Assembly: GCA_019188255.1 (NCBI GenBank) | Contig: JAETXT010000015.1 | Coordinates: 682,001 to 746,000, forward strand | DNA from: Verticillium longisporum | Taxonomy: Eukaryota > Ascomycota > Sordariomycetes > Glomerellales > Plectosphaerellaceae | Direction of reading: 5' to 3' | Length of the DNA stretch: 64,000 bases | In this document: in pieces, positions 8,828 through 22,559 of the stretch | How the letters are laid out: each line of letters begins with the position of its first letter | How positions within the stretch are numbered: position 1 is the stretch's first letter | The notes under the pieces: model-generated | The model's database searches: none | What the model was told of the DNA's origin: nothing | What the model saw: only the letters and a program-made list of their open reading frames with translations | Translations under genes and position numbers: made by a program

Positions 8828-10310
8828 TTATAGCAGCATCCTCCTTGGATCCTCGATATACTCCTTAATCTTCACCAAGAACTGCACGGCCTCCCTCCCG
8901 TCCAGCAGGCGATGGTCGTAGGTGAGAGCGAGGTACATCATGGGACGAACCTCGACCTTGCCATTGACAGCAATAGGGCGCTCCTTGATGGCGTGGAGAC
9001 CAAGTACGGCGGTCTGGGGAAGGTTAATGATAGGAGTCCCCATGAGGGAACCAAAAACGCCGCCGTTGCTGATAGTGAAAGTTCCACCAGCCATATCCTC
9101 AATCGTGAGCTTGCCGTCACGAGCCTGCAAATAATTAGCCATGTGACTCATGCATGAAGACTAAAAACATACCTTCTTGCCCATGTCGGCAATTGCCTGT
9201 TCAATGCCAACCATGCCCATGGACTCTGTGTTGCGCACGACGGGTGTCACAAGACCCTTCTCGGTTGCAACAGCAACGCTGATGTCGACATAATCACGGT
9301 ACACAATGGTGTCGCCACCATTGGGTCCTTCAATTGAAGCATTCACGGCCGGGATGTCACGCATGGCGAGAACGGTCGCGCGTGCAAAGGCACTCATGAA
9401 GCCAAGCTTCACACCGTCCTTCTTCAGGACATCATCCTTGTAAAGTTTGCGGAATTCCATCAGCGATGACATGTCCACCTCATTGAATGTAGTCAGGGAA
9501 GCAGCAGTGTTCTGCGACTGCTTGAGGCGTTCTGCGATCCGGAGACGCATACGGTTCATTTTCACCTATAATGTGTTCGGTGAGTAATAGTCCATGGTTA
9601 CCTGGCTGAAAAGACCGCAGCCAAAAGGGTCAACATACGCGACGTTCCTCACGGTTTCCGACCGTAGGACCAGAGCTCGAGCTCTCCTTAGCAACATCCT
9701 TCGAGGGCTTGCTTGTTTCCTTTGCTGGCGGAGCAGGCTTGCTGCTGCTACTGCCAGTTGCGGGTGCATCTTGCTTCGGCTCCGGCTTGGGCTCGGGTTT
9801 CGACTCAGGCGTAGGCTCGGACTGAGGCTTCTCAGCTTCGTTTCCTTGTTGGCTCGGTGTGTTTGATGAATCAGCCTTTGCCTCGGTGCTGGAAGGTGCT
9901 CCGCCAAGCTCTAGTCTGACGATGTCCTGTCCAACGGTGACGGTGTCCTCCTCATTGACGAGAAACTCTTTGATGGTGCCGGCTTCTGGTGCATTCACAG
10001 CGACGTCGATCTAGGCAAGCAGCCTCTGGTCAGCATGGAGGACGGACACAGCACAATGTTCGATTGGGGGCACCTTGTCAGTTTCAATTGTCGCAATTTC
10101 CTCGTCCTGTTCAACGTAGTCGCCAACCGACTTTTGCCATTGCTTCAATGTTCCCTCCGAAATTGACTCAGCCATCTGCGGGACCTGAACGATCTTGTCG
10201 GCATAGTTGCGCACATGTCGCATCATGATGGGCACCATCGCAATGTGTTGTGGCTGGCAACGACGCAGGGGCATCATGCGTGCCGCCGTGAGAACTCGTC
10301 TTGACATCAT
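8828..10310 (-). CDS. kgd2: 2-oxoglutarate dehydrogenase E2, dihydrolipoyllysine succinyltransferase
   Basis: This is the mitochondrial E2 core of the 2-oxoglutarate dehydrogenase complex, passing the succinyl group from lipoyl-lysine to CoA in the TCA cycle. Exons: 10310-10074, 10010-9639, 9565-9173 and 9124-8828, with introns of 63, 73 and 48 bases, all GT-AG and in phase. An Arg/Met-rich N-terminus looks like a mitochondrial presequence. A lipoyl domain follows ([16 protein letters not shown]), with the lipoylated Lys in EIATIETDK at the end of exon 1. Next is a Pro/Glu/Lys/Ser linker; as in other eukaryotic E2o proteins no peripheral-subunit-binding domain is apparent. The catalytic domain runs from [13 protein letters not shown] to the end, with His and Asp in [12 protein letters not shown]. 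The frame is intact, unlike PRP46 and ORC1 next door. Start chosen at MMSRRV; later Met codons are possible. Confidence 0.97.
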
Positions 10311-10850
10311 AATGAAGGTTAAAGCAAGAGATCCGGCGAAATAATGTTCGGGCGGGTTCGCAGAGTCGACGGTGGGCGTGTGTCTGAGGTGTTGATACAG
10401 TTATACGGAGGAGGGAGTCTTGGCTTAGCGAGGCGTAGAGGCCATGTTTTTATATAGTATAGCTGCCGGGAATGGAGGAAATGCTTAATTGACCTTACGG
10501 GTACCTGAGCTGGCCCGAGAGTTAGCGTTGTGTTCCGTACTGCTCCGAGGAAAATCTTGATAACGAAATATCTACCTATCGAATAGCTTAGTAAGTAGCT
10601 AGCACAAGTAGGGTATCAGGGAGCTAATGCCTATATCGGCTCCTTATACTAGCATATTAATAAAACAGTATATAAGGGAGGCACTTAATATAAGAATATA
10701 AGTCTAAAGTAGTATATATTTAAAAAGCAAGTAAGATATATTATAATATATTTAACTTTAGAATAGAAATATTATTAAAGACTATTATTAGGACTATACT
10801 TAGGGGTATATTAGAGTAATAGAAGATAGTTAAAGCTATCTCTAGCTACT
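10311..10850. other. KGD2 upstream region passing into RIPed DNA
   Basis: 10311 to about 10580 has normal composition and should hold the KGD2 promoter. From about 10580 the sequence drifts into AT-rich, CA/TG-poor DNA, and by 10680 it is fully RIP-like. No gene or terminal repeat seen before the D-family LTR at 10851. Confidence 0.6.
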
Positions 10851-11046
10851 TATAAAGAGTTAGATATTAGGAACTTAATACCTATATATATTATCGCTAA
10901 TATTTCAGTAATAGGCCTAAGTTTAAAAGAGAAATCGAGGCTATACTTAATAGCCTCGATAAACTAAAGTTAATATAATAGTTTATTAATTACTAATTAA
11001 TCTATTTACTTTCCTTAATCTAGGCCCTTAGCTTAATACCTTTATA
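10851..11046 (+). repeat. D-family LTR (5' LTR of element D0)
   Basis: A 196 bp copy of the LTR repeated at 33907, 41228 and elsewhere. It starts TATAAAGAG (originally TG...) and ends CCTTTATA. It is followed by the same sequence that follows the 5' LTR of the complete copy D1, so this is the left end of an older D element. Confidence 0.85.
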
Positions 11047-11172
11047 TTCTTTAGTTTCTATAACCTATAATTAGATTAAATTAAGTAATAAATTAATTTA
11101 AGTATATTAGAACTTAAAAGTAAATTACTTATTATAATAAATATTATTCTAAGGATAAGCTAATAATAATAT
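11047..11172 (+). pseudogene. D0 leader/gag start, interrupted by Copia element A
   Basis: Matches the region after the D1 5' LTR (from 34103). It breaks at 11172 where element A is inserted and resumes at 32625. Confidence 0.75.
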
Positions 11173-11893
11173 TATAGGAGTTATAAGGGTTAGAGTCTTA
11201 TAACTACTCTAGTAGCTTAAATAAAAGCTAAACTATAACGATATATATATTATAGAATAGAGAAAAATCATGGCTATAGAACGGTATAATTTTTATAATA
11301 TTCTATAGAGCCGTTCTATAATAATAAGCGTTTAAGTTCTCTTATACTCTATTAACTAGAGCTTAAAATCCAACTCTATTTCCCTATAGGTCTAGAGGTA
11401 GTCTAAGCGCCTTATCTACGCGTAGCTACTAAGGGTTAATCTATTATATATAGAGGGCACCCCTTAGACCTATTTTTCAGGTTTTTAGATCTTAATAATT
11501 ATCTAATTCTAATTATACTTATAAGTCCCCTTTACATAATAATTCCTATCTAATTTATATATTCTTAATTATTAAGAATAGATACTTTCTAAGATACGCT
11601 TTACTCCTATTAGGATTAATTTAAGTACTTCTCTTAATTAATTATAATTATCTTCTTAATTACCTTTTTATTTTCCTATTTTCGATTTAAACGAAAAATA
11701 TACTATTTTATAGCTCTTATTAAAGGCTATAAGAATCTTCGATCTATTTCTCGACTTAATATCTCCTTCTAGAGATATAATTACTTTTATCTCTCCTTTC
11801 TTTTTATCTATTATTATCTCTTTATTCTATAATTAAGCTATACCCTTAATCGTTATTTAATACCTCTTATATCGATTATAATAGATATTATTA
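11173..11893 (+). repeat. 5' LTR of element A
   Basis: Begins TATAGGAGTT and pairs with 31904-32624. Its ends read TA...TA, which is what RIP makes of the canonical TG...CA. Confidence 0.88.
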
Positions 11894-12359
11894 AATTATA
11901 AGCCTAGATTTCCGATCTACTTTAAAATCGAACTATAAACGATCGAGATAATAATTCTTTAATTATTTAATAACTTTAACCTCTTTTTAATTATTATATA
12001 CTAAATTATTTTAATTTCTATTAATTTATCCTTAATTTTTAGAAGATTCTCTATCTTTTAATATACTTTTTATATTAATAGCTGCTCTCATTATTAAATA
12101 ATCGTAATTATTAGTTTAACTTTTAATTATATTTATATTTATATTTTAATAGCTTTTTATACTATTATCTCCTTATCTATAAAGTTCCCTTTTAAATATA
12201 AGAATTATTAGAAGATCCTCTTTCTATTAATATACTTTTTATCTTAATACCTTTTCTTAATCTTAAATAATCCTTATTTATATATTATACTTTATTATAT
12301 TATAATACCTCTCTAATGCTTTCTAGCTATAGATAAAAGTACCTTTAAATTATCCTTTT

Positions 12360-13280
12360 AGAAGCTTAAGGGTAATAATAGATATAAGATTTAAATTATA
12401 TAAATTAAGTCCTTTTTCCTATCTTAAGGAATTAAATTAAAAGAAATTATTAAACCTCTTCTTATTAATTTAATTAAAGAAAAATATATAGAGGCCCTTA
12501 AGGCTATAGGGAATATATTAAGTACCCTAGATATAGGCTTACTTATTTAGGTTAATAGCTTATTAGATCCTTTAGAAATCTAGAAAAAATTATAAGAATT
12601 ATATAAATTAAAAGGTTTTTAAGCCGATTTCGACGTTTTAATATCGTTTTTTACTCTAGATCCCTCTAATTTTAATTCTATAGAAAACTTCTTTTATAAA
12701 GTTATAGAATTATTAAAGGAATTAAAGAATAGAAAATTAAACCTTCTAGAATAGGTAATAAAGGCCTAGGTCTTATATAAAATATAGGATAGAAATAAGA
12801 ATATTATAACCTATATAATATAAGCTCTTTATTAAGATCTTTTTAATTATTTATTAGAAAAAATTATATCCTCCCTTCTAGACTCTAATAAGTCTTAGAA
12901 AAATAAAGGGAAAATTTTAATTCTTTAAGGAACTAAAAAGCCCTAAGGAATAACTAAAAAACCCTAGAAAAAGACTAAGGGTATATTTTATAAATACTAT
13001 AAGATGAAAAATTATATAGAAGAAGATTACTTTTTCCTATATCCTTAGAAACGTCCCTTATCCTAGAAAAATTAAGAAATAGCTTCTATAATTAATTCTA
13101 GCTCTTCTAGGAATATAAAAAACCCTAAGGATAATATAAATCTTAAGGATAAAAGGGAAAATAAATAGATAGCTTTAATAGTCAGTCTTAGGGTATAAAG
13201 AAAACTATAAAAAACCCTCTATTAAAGAGGATATAATTATAGAAGAAGAAGAAGATAATAAAGATTTAATAACCTTTAAA
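12360..13280 (+). pseudogene. Gag relic of Copia element A
   Basis: A frame with scattered stops and a zinc-knuckle remnant at about 12991-13035. It reads YKYYKMKNYIEEDY, with Tyr where the CCHC Cys and His residues belong. Each change is explained by TGT to TAT or CAT to TAT, that is, RIP on either strand. Confidence 0.75.
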
Positions 13281-13329
13281 GAAATTTAAATTAGAAACTA
13301 AATAGATAAAAATCCTAAAATAGATATAG

Positions 13330-13922
13330 CCCTTAATATATTATACTATAATTATATTAATATATTATATATAGATAATCTAGCTAATAAAGTAGAAAAT
13401 TCTAGTATTAATATTAGTTTTATTATAGATATTATTACTACGATTTATATAATTTTAAATAAATTATTTTTTAATTATTTCTAAAAATATAATAATTTAA
13501 AGGCTTCTTAAAGAAAAGCTAGTTCTATATCCCTAGAGGGCCTAGGCAACGTTATTACACGTTTAAAAGATACCCTTAAAGATATAATATTAAAAGACTA
13601 CTTCTATATACCTTAATTAGGTATTAATATAATTAATCTACGTATTTTAGATAAAATAGGTTATTTATATACTAGAGGAAATAATTAAATAAATCTATAT
13701 TATAAAGATATATATATAATAATAGTACCCCTTAAAAATAATCTATATTAGACCTCTATTTTAGTTCTTAAATATAATATAAAATCTATTAATAAATCTA
13801 GATTTCGAGCTATATTCGATAATCTTTAAAAGAATAAATATAATAAGTTTAAGAATAATTAAGAATTAAAGTAGAATATCCTCTATAATAATATATATAA
13901 AATAAGGATTAATAATAGACTT
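13330..13922 (+). pseudogene. Protease region relic of Copia element A, cut by element B
   Basis: Downstream of the knuckle, a segment near 13420-13460 (FIIDIITTIY) fits a RIPed Copia aspartic-protease active site of the D-[ST]-[GA]-x type. The frame stops at the B insertion (target duplication AAATC at 13923-13927). Confidence 0.5.
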
Positions 13923-13927
13923 AAATC

Positions 13928-14080
13928 TATTAGTGGTATTCGCCTAGGGCTTCTAGTAGTTACCTGATGCCAGGTGGCCTATGCCCTAGCACCTCCCTCC
14001 TATAGCTTAGTTCTAGGCACCCTCCTACCCTAGAGAATAGCTTCTTAATATAACTCCTTTTCCTCCCTAGACCTCTAATA
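13928..14080 (+). repeat. 5' LTR of element B
   Basis: Less affected by RIP than the internal part: it keeps TG and CA in a CACCT...AGGTG hairpin. It is followed by GGTTATACGCC, identical after the B2 5' LTR and so a probable primer-binding site. Confidence 0.88.
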
Positions 14081-14948
14081 GGTTATACGCCCTTTTACGT
14101 ACTACGTAGTATTATTAATATTACGATTTTTATATTATTATTAATAGCTTTATTTCCTCTATTTAATAGTATTATTATCGTCTATTTTAAATAAGATTTA
14201 CTCTTTTACGATAAACGTTATTCCTACTAAACTACTTAACGATATTAAGCTACGATAGCTCGTCCTTAGCTCCTTACCTATATCGACCGCCTAATTAGTG
14301 AATCGAACCTCTACTCCTAGTAATTTAACGTTATTAATTTACTCGAACGAGACTATTATCTTTAATTTCTTTATTCGATAATCCTACCTCCTATTAACCT
14401 AGACGCCCTAGAGGTATAATATAAGAAGAGGGTAATAATAATAAATACTCTTTCTATTATTATTAATCTTACCCTCCTCGATCGCTTTAAAGGCGGAGGT
14501 TAAAATATAAGAAATCGAGACCCTTATAAGCTATAGGATATAATTTATCGAATAATTCTTAGGGTCTCGTTAGATATTATTATAGATCTTAGCTATAAAT
14601 TCTATAGGATTAAAGTTAATAATTTTCTAACCCTTTATACCTATTTAGCTTATATTTAAACCCTCTAATACTATTTTATAGAGATCTATAATATCGATTT
14701 ATTTATATTTATTTATATATTCCTTAATAATACTTATAATTAATATCCTATATTATTTAAGAAATACGCTATAATAAAGGTCTATAATTAATATAATACT
14801 ATAGCTAATATTATTTATAAAGCTAATAATTAAGAATCTACCCTTAACTCTATAATTACTATATAAGGTATTAATAATTGAAGCTAGAAAAAGGGTAATT
14901 CCGCGCTTATTACTACTTTAAGTATTAATAAAAAGTATCCTATTTACC
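14081..14948 (+). pseudogene. Element B leader and 5' coding part before the C insertion
   Basis: Matches B2 47639-48505. I recognise no Gag motif. The sequence stops at TTACC (14944-14948), which is repeated at 24784-24788 on the other side of element C. Confidence 0.6.
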
Positions 14949-15137
14949 TATTAGGACCTCACGTTGGGGGCATATTCGAGTATAGTGAAAGAGTTGAGTT
15001 CTCTATAGCTAAGGTAGCTAGACTATCGCCCTTATGAATTAGTGGAGTGCTCCGGCCTAGGACTCTAGCGGAGTCTAAATCCGCTAGGAGCCCTAGGCTA
15101 GAGTACCTTCTATTAAAGGAGAAAGGTGCCTCTAATA
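14949..15137 (-). repeat. 3' LTR of element C
   Basis: 189 bp, same length as the 5' LTR and colinear with it. Several CA and TG survive, for instance in the TG-rich stretch near 15036-15056. Confidence 0.9.
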
Positions 15138-15849
15138 CTACCGCCTCCTCGTAATACCGTATCCCTATAGTATCTAATCTTATTCCTATAATTAGATTTA
15201 ATATGGCGTTCCTATAATTAATTAAACTTATATCCTATAGTATTTATTACCGCTTCTCGTTTATATAATTAACTTATATTCTATAATATCTATTACTAGA
15301 TCTTATTTATATAATTAAGCTTCTTACTATACTCTTAATCTAGCGTACCGGAGTATATATATTATCCGTTAATATACTTAGAGTCTATTAATATAAATCG
15401 TTAAAACGGTTAAAGTCTATTACGATAGCGCTTCTTAGTTAGCGGATTCGTATCTACTCTAGCGTATTTCTTATTATTAGGCTATATTAGTTTATCGTTA
15501 TTATTTAGAGTATCTAATTCCGTTAGCGGAATAGTTACTCTAATCTTATTCTTATTCTTAGCTATAGTTAATAGCTTAGCTATAGTAGACGACGATTCTA
15601 TAATAGCGGGTAGCGTAGATAGTAATATAGTAGTAGACGTTTTAGCTAGTATAGGTTACGGAGATAACCTCTATACTAATATAGGTTACAGAGATAACCT
15701 CTATACTAGTAATAATGCTTTCTATTAGAATAGGGCTTATATTACTCTAGTTAATAATAGTCGTCTAGAGTATAGTCTAGTCGATTACGCTAGTAGGACC
15801 TTTATTAGTATATTTAAGTCTATTATAGACGATAACTATATTAATAGCG

Positions 15850-17620
15850 ATAATATTAGTAATCGTTATTCTATAATAGATATTAAAGAGATTAAGGACT
15901 AGGTCCTACTATTTACTCCTCTTACGATATCCTCTAGAGTCTTTACTCTATTATAAATTAACTTCGTTAAGATATATATATTAGTTAAGGAGGTATTACG
16001 TTATACTAATTTAGTACGGAGTTATAAGATATTTATTATTAGGCTATCTATACGATTTAGGATCGTAGTTTATATAATAGTAATATCCTTTTACTTATCT
16101 ATAATCTATTATAATAGAGCTATTATCGATCTATTCCTTATATTAAGCGTAGACTCTACGTAACCCGATATCTTATTATCCCCTTAACTACTATTATTAT
16201 AATTATCTATAAAAGTAAGAATTAATTTAATAATCCTATTAACGATTATATATTATCCTTTTAATAAGTCTATCTAGATATATAAGAGCCGTTATCTATC
16301 TAGTATATAGAAATCTTCCTTATTATTATATAGGAATAATTAATTCTTACCTATCTTATTAAATACCGAGATTAGGACGTCTAATAAAGTTATTATAGGG
16401 AAAGGTAGAGAGACGTCGTTCTATTCGAGTTAGTAATAGGCTCCGCTATATCTCTATTAGCGGATCTTTAATATAAACTTACCCCTTTCTATTATATCTA
16501 TTACTATAAATAATTAACTTAGGTAATTATTATTATCCTTTTAAATACTATTTAGGAAGAAGAGCTATTTTTAGCGGATTTATAATAGCTCGCTAGGTTC
16601 TAGAAGGTTCTATATAGATATATTTATTTTAATAATAAGTTAATATATAGCTTATAATTAAGTAAATCGTTCTTCTCCTAGCTATTTATTAAGGAATAGT
16701 ATCTCTCTTATATTAGCTTAGCGATATAGATTATATATAGTATTCTTAATTACTCTATATAAGAGCGGGTATCCGGTTATTAAGTATAAAAGTACTTATC
16801 TAACTATTCTCGCCTAGAACGTAATTCTATAGCTTAGGTATAAGCGTATATATTTAGTAAAGCGGAGGATATACTTCTCGCCCTTACGTTAATCCTCTAG
16901 GACTAAGGTCTACTAGAAGCGTAGCTAGATATTACGTTTATATCCTCTAGTCTTTGTCTAGAAGACGTTATACTCTTTCCTAAGGACGAGGTAGATAAGG
17001 GTATCTACAGCTATAAATATCGATATCGATATAACTCCCTATTCTTTATCGTAGATCTACGAAAAGACTAAGTAGTTATTAATATATCTCTTTCTAGGTA
17101 AAGCACGGATACGTTTAACTACTCTATCTATCTTATTACCGATATTATATTCGTATCTCTAGACCTCGGGTCTTACCTAGGGTCTACTCTTATCGCTAGG
17201 AAATATCGTCTCTAGGTATTATACCTTTAATAGTTCTAGGTCCTCTATATCTAAGTCCTACGTATTAAATACCTATAGTTCCTATAGTAGATTTACGAGG
17301 CCCTTAGCCTTAGCCTTGCCTTTCTTTACTTTAGGTATAAATGCTCTCGGTAGAGGGATCTCCTCTATATCGCTATCGCTTCCTAACTAGGAGCTAGGAG
17401 TAGTTTCCTTATCGTTATAGGCGTCTATAACTAGGTCCGTCGTACTATTCCGGGTGGAGAGGTTAGTTCCGTCGTTATAGGTAGGGGGGTTAATTCCGTC
17501 TATAATAGTTTATATTTTTCTAAGTATTTCGTCTACTTTATAAGTATATTCGGTTATTACTTTATCTCTAGCTTTAGCTTATTCCTATACTTATTATATA
17601 TATTCCCTTATCTACTTAGC
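15850..17620 (-). pseudogene. Extra 3' reading frame of element C, function unknown
   Basis: Downstream of the chromodomain a frame of roughly 590 codons can be followed in the sense direction; nearly all its stops can be read as RIPed Gln or Trp. It begins with a polar stretch (NPPTYNDGTNLSTRNSTTDL), then an acidic/Lys-rich segment (SDSDIEEIPLPRAF, KVKKGKAKAKG) and a basic segment (DRVVKRIRALPRKR). I recognise no domain; it has no obvious signal peptide or membrane span, which argues against an envelope gene. Boundaries are approximate. Confidence 0.45.
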
Positions 17621-18029
17621 GTTTAGAGTTATTCTTATTAATAAATATAGTCTTAATATAATAAGGATAAGTTATAAGTTCTTAGTATAGAGTCTAGAGT
17701 ACTATTTTCGTAACTTAAAGGTATTTTAATCGTAATTATAATAGTAATATAGGGGGGTTAGTAATCGGGCGGAGAGGATAGGATAAGTATAGGAGAGTTA
17801 GTAGGTCTTAAGAGTTAAGGTAGATATCTTATAATAGTTCCTTCCTTTATTCTTCCTTATTTACTCGGGTATTTTCTATTTACTTATCCTATTAAAACTA
17901 CTACCTAGTCTTAATAATTAGATCCTTATTTCGATATTAATTAGTAGAATCTAGTTAATAATAATCGTCTCTAGTTCCTAGTAATTATTTTACTATATCT
18001 CTAAGTCCTTTATTAGATATTTTATCTTA

Positions 18030-18205
18030 TACTTATATAGTAGATTATTTACTATATATAGTATATCCGTATAATATACCTACTTATTGAATTTATTCCT
18101 TTAACCTTTCTATTTAATTAGATATTATAGGCGTAATCGCCTTAATATCTATCTCGTACGTCTATCTAATAATCTACTAATTTCGTATTATTCTCTATCT
18201 TCTTC
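18030..18205 (-). pseudogene. Chromodomain relic of element C
   Basis: Directly after integrase, the minus strand reads YEISRLLDRRTRQ, then RLRLQYLIK and a K-G motif, the core of a chromodomain with stops where Trp and Gln should be. In chromoviruses this domain binds modified histones and steers integration to heterochromatin. Confidence 0.75.
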
Positions 18206-18299
18206 TAATATAATAGGTTTAATAATAGACGATTATCGTATTTACGGATTATCGTTAAGGGGATAAGGGATTAGCTATTTAATAGATATTATATTATAT

Positions 18300-21200
18300 A
18301 TTCTCTATTTAGCTAGGAACTTTAATTTATACGTTAGGGAACCCTTCTTCTCTAGGATCTTAAAGGGTCTAACTTATTATTAATTTTATTTCCTCGGGGG
18401 TCTACTCGGAAGCTTATATCCCTTATTTAATCTAAGGAATACCTTATTATTAACCTCGAAGTATATTAGATAGTATCTCCTATTATAGGTCCTTTTTACC
18501 TCTACCTAGGCGTAGGCTATAGAGGCTTATGCCTCCTATTAATATAGTTTTCTTATAGTATTAACTACTTCCTTATCCTAGGTCCCCGCTAATAGCTAGT
18601 CTATAGCTATTATAAGTTTAAATCCTAGGAGTAGCTTATTTAGGGTATAATTAATAATATATTACTTAATATTATCAAGAGTAAACTAAAGCGGAATTAA
18701 GATATCCGATTAAGGTATATTAAAGGATAATATATAGTATTTTAGTATAATCTCTATTATTTAATTCTTCTACTTAGATAAGCCGTTAATCTATAGGTAC
18801 TATATTATCGAAAATAATAGGTCTATTTCGAATACCTTAAATATATTCTTTTAGAATAATCCTATAAACTTTAGGTCTTTATCCGAAATAATTATTAATA
18901 GGAGACCTTAGTTTACTATTAGGAGGGCTTTTACGAATAGTATTATTTAGCTTCTAATATTATATTTAGTATTACTTAGGATAAATAGTATCTTTTTCGA
19001 GTATATATCTATTATAGTTATTATTAAATTTAAGAATTATAGTTTAGACTCTAGTAACCTCTAGAAAGAGAATTATATTAATACCTTAAATAATCTAATT
19101 ATAAAGTCGATTATAATCGTATAGAATAGCTTTATTAGAGTTTATATAGGTTATAGTTCTCTTAGAGGCTTATCTCTATATATAGTAAGTATAAAGTATT
19201 CCGGATAATATCTCTATTATTTCTTAATTATTTATTGTTTACTTTTAAATTATACCCTATCGAGCTCGTAGAGTATCTTATTAAGACTAAAATAGTATCC
19301 CCGATTATATATTATCTATAATAGTTTTAGGATAATTACTTTTAGTACGTATAATCGTTATTTATCGGTCCTAGGTTTAATATTATAAAGTAAGCTATCT
19401 TTTTCTTTAAATATTAATAGATTAATCTTTAGCCTATATTTATAATTCCTTAATTCCCGAATTTACTATAATAGGTTCTCGTAATAGGTATCTATTTAGT
19501 ATCTATCTTTAATTTTCTACTAGAGTACTATAGATATCTCTATATATAAGCTCGATAAATACGCTATATTATCCTATATATTATCTAACTCGTATCCGAC
19601 TCTTATTTATAGTTCGGTCTTCTATTCTTATAAATACGATTCGTCCTCTATAGTAAATAGCTTTAAGAGAGTATCTAGAATTAAATTCGTCTTACCTAGT
19701 ATATATACTATATTAAGGCGGAATTAACTTAAATAGGTTATTATTAATATAAGCTTTAAGTTAGCTTTATTAATATTTACTATAATAAGGCTAATATAAT
19801 TAATAATCCCTCTTAGCGTTTAATAGTCTATTAATATAATTATTAAGTATTAATATAATTAGATTAATATCTATAGCTTTCTTACTATTTATACTAAATA
19901 GGCTATCTCTAGCTCTATAGCCTTAGCTAGGGCTTTAAACTTTATAATTAATCTACTAAGAAATATAATCGGCTATATAGCTTTATTAGAGATATATTTA
20001 CTATCCTAATAAATATCTATATAGAAGATGAAGAGTCTAAAGCTTTTACTATTAACGCTTATCTTAAAGAACGTAATCTTATTAGGGTCGTAATAATATA
20101 ATAGAATTAGTTATATTAATAATTCTTATAATATATAGAATACTTTCTTTTCTTCCTCTATTAGGATAAAGGTCCGCTTTAAGGTATATACTATTCGGGT
20201 ACGTTTATTTATCTTCTTCTAAGGGTTAACTTTACCCTCTTTACGGAGTTATTTAAGTAATACTATCTTCCTATCTTCTAGTAGTTTTACTCTTAGCTAA
20301 TAATATAATATAAATCGGTATAATTATCCTACTATTCCTAGATATATCTCTAAGTCTAATAATAATATTAGGTATTTTAACTTAATAATAGTTATTAATT
20401 TCTCCGCTATAATTAATAATCTTAATATATTAACTCGGAATCCTAATAATATTATAAAGGGGTATATATAGAATAACTTTAAAGGGCTTAAAGCGAGTCT
20501 AGATTCTTCGAAAAGATTAAGGATAATCCGTAAATATTCTATATATTCCTTAAAAGAATTATTAAAAACTATTATATTATCGATATATATTTATATAAAT
20601 CGTCTATATAAGTATAGCTTCTAATCTATAAAGTATTATATATATGCTAGCGAATTCCTATATCCTATTAATATTATATAGGACTTCTCTAATCTATAAG
20701 GATTAGTAATTACTATTTAGTCCTTATAAACGTTATAGATTAATAATTAATAGAAGAAGGCGGATATATCGAATATTAATAAGAAGGTCTTCTTATATAA
20801 GCTATTAATAATTTCCTTTTATAATAGTATTAGATAATTATCTAGAACCGATATATCGTTTAATTATTTAAGGTCTATTACGACTCTACTTTTATAAATA
20901 CTATTAATAGTTTATTATACTACGAAGACTAAATAGCTAAATAGAATCGGCTATTTTATTTATTCTAGTCTTCCTAGTTTATATATCTTATTGAATTTCT
21001 CGTTAAAGAGCCGTTAATCCTTAACCCCTAAGGGGTATACCCTAGAGCCTAGTTTCTTAGACTACTATCCGTCTATTAAGTCTATTCTTATATAGTCCTC
21101 GTCTAATATAGGAATAACTCTATAGTCTCTCTAATAATCGAAGGATTCTAAGAGCTACTTAACTTAATCCGCTTATAATAGGTTCTCTATATAGATATTA

Positions 21201-22000
21201 ACTCCTTCTTATATACGTATCTCCTTAATATCTCTAGGGTATTCGGCTCTTAAGGATAGCTTAAATTCGCATAGTTCCTTAAGTTCCCCGCTTATTATAA
21301 TCTCTTTTACGGTATTAATCGTTTTTTTAGCGAGGAAAGCTAATACTATATCGTTATCTAGATCGAACTCCTAATAGCTATATACTACCTTAGCTATATA
21401 TTAATCCGCTAAGAAGCTTCCTTCTAGGTTCGTATCTTTAATATATCCTAATCGAGTATTCTAGTCGACCTTTATTATATCTTCGGAGTTATTAATTATA
21501 AATATAAAGTATAATCTAGAATAGGATATCTAGTATAATTATATTAAAGGGTTATTAGCTATAAAAGTATATTCCCGTTTAACCCTATATTCGTTATATT
21601 TCGGGAGGCTATTATATCTTATTAGTACTCTAGTAACCGACTTTAGTAATAGAGTTACTTAGGATATTACTATTATTCTTCTCCTAATTAAATTAGACTT
21701 AGATTTATATAAGAATAGTATCTATATTCTATAATAATAATTAAAGATTAGATTATTAGAGCTAAAGAGTATATCTATTCTATATTAATCGAGGAATTCG
21801 TATCCTAATAATAGCTTTAATATTAGATTCTATATATATTATATTATAATAGTTATATATCCGAATACTTTTATATCCTATCTATTTATAAGGCTAGGAA
21901 TATATAAATTAAAGGTCGCTTTATAGTCTAGTTCGATTTATATATTACTAATACCTTAGACGGTCTTCTTCTTTAATATATCGATTATTATATTCTTACT
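18300..22000 (-). pseudogene. Pol relic of Gypsy element C (protease, RT, RNase H, integrase)
   Basis: The reverse transcriptase catalytic motif lies at about 20563-20590, reading IYIDNIIVF, a RIPed VYIDDIVVF. RNase H follows (about 20130-19630), then integrase to about 18300, with a C-terminal GPFKILEKKGSL-type motif characteristic of the end of Gypsy integrases. Stops stand at Gln and Trp positions. Confidence 0.8.
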
Positions 22001-22559
22001 AAATTCTATAAGCTAGTCTTAGTCTACGATTACTCTAGAGTATATAGAATCTATTATAATATAGTACTATTTACTTCTTAGTTTAAATAATACTAGAAAG
22101 GAGTAATATTTATATCCCGATTTTCTTCTAATATATTAGCCGTCCTTAAATTATATTAGGCTCTAGGCTTCGATAATATCGTCTTTATTAAATGCTAGGA
22201 ATATAGTCTCTATAGACTTCTCTCCTATAGCTTACTCGTTAATAGCGCTCCGTTCCGCTTTCGCGATCTATCTCTTAGTAATATCTTACTTTTTTATTTA
22301 TAGGCCCTAGCTTTTAGGTTTCGATTAAGTATAATTATTAACGAAGACGTAATCTATAAATAATCTTCTTAATATAAAGTTCCTCTTATATTTATAGTAG
22401 CGTTATAGAGTATATTATCGTTACTGAGGTTTATTAATTAGCGTAGAGTAATAAGAGGAAGTAATAATATTATAGTTAGTACGATCTAGTATTCCCTATT
22501 TATCCTCTTATATTAAGAAAACCTCTTTAGCTATCTTATAGCCGTCCTATTATAGGTCT

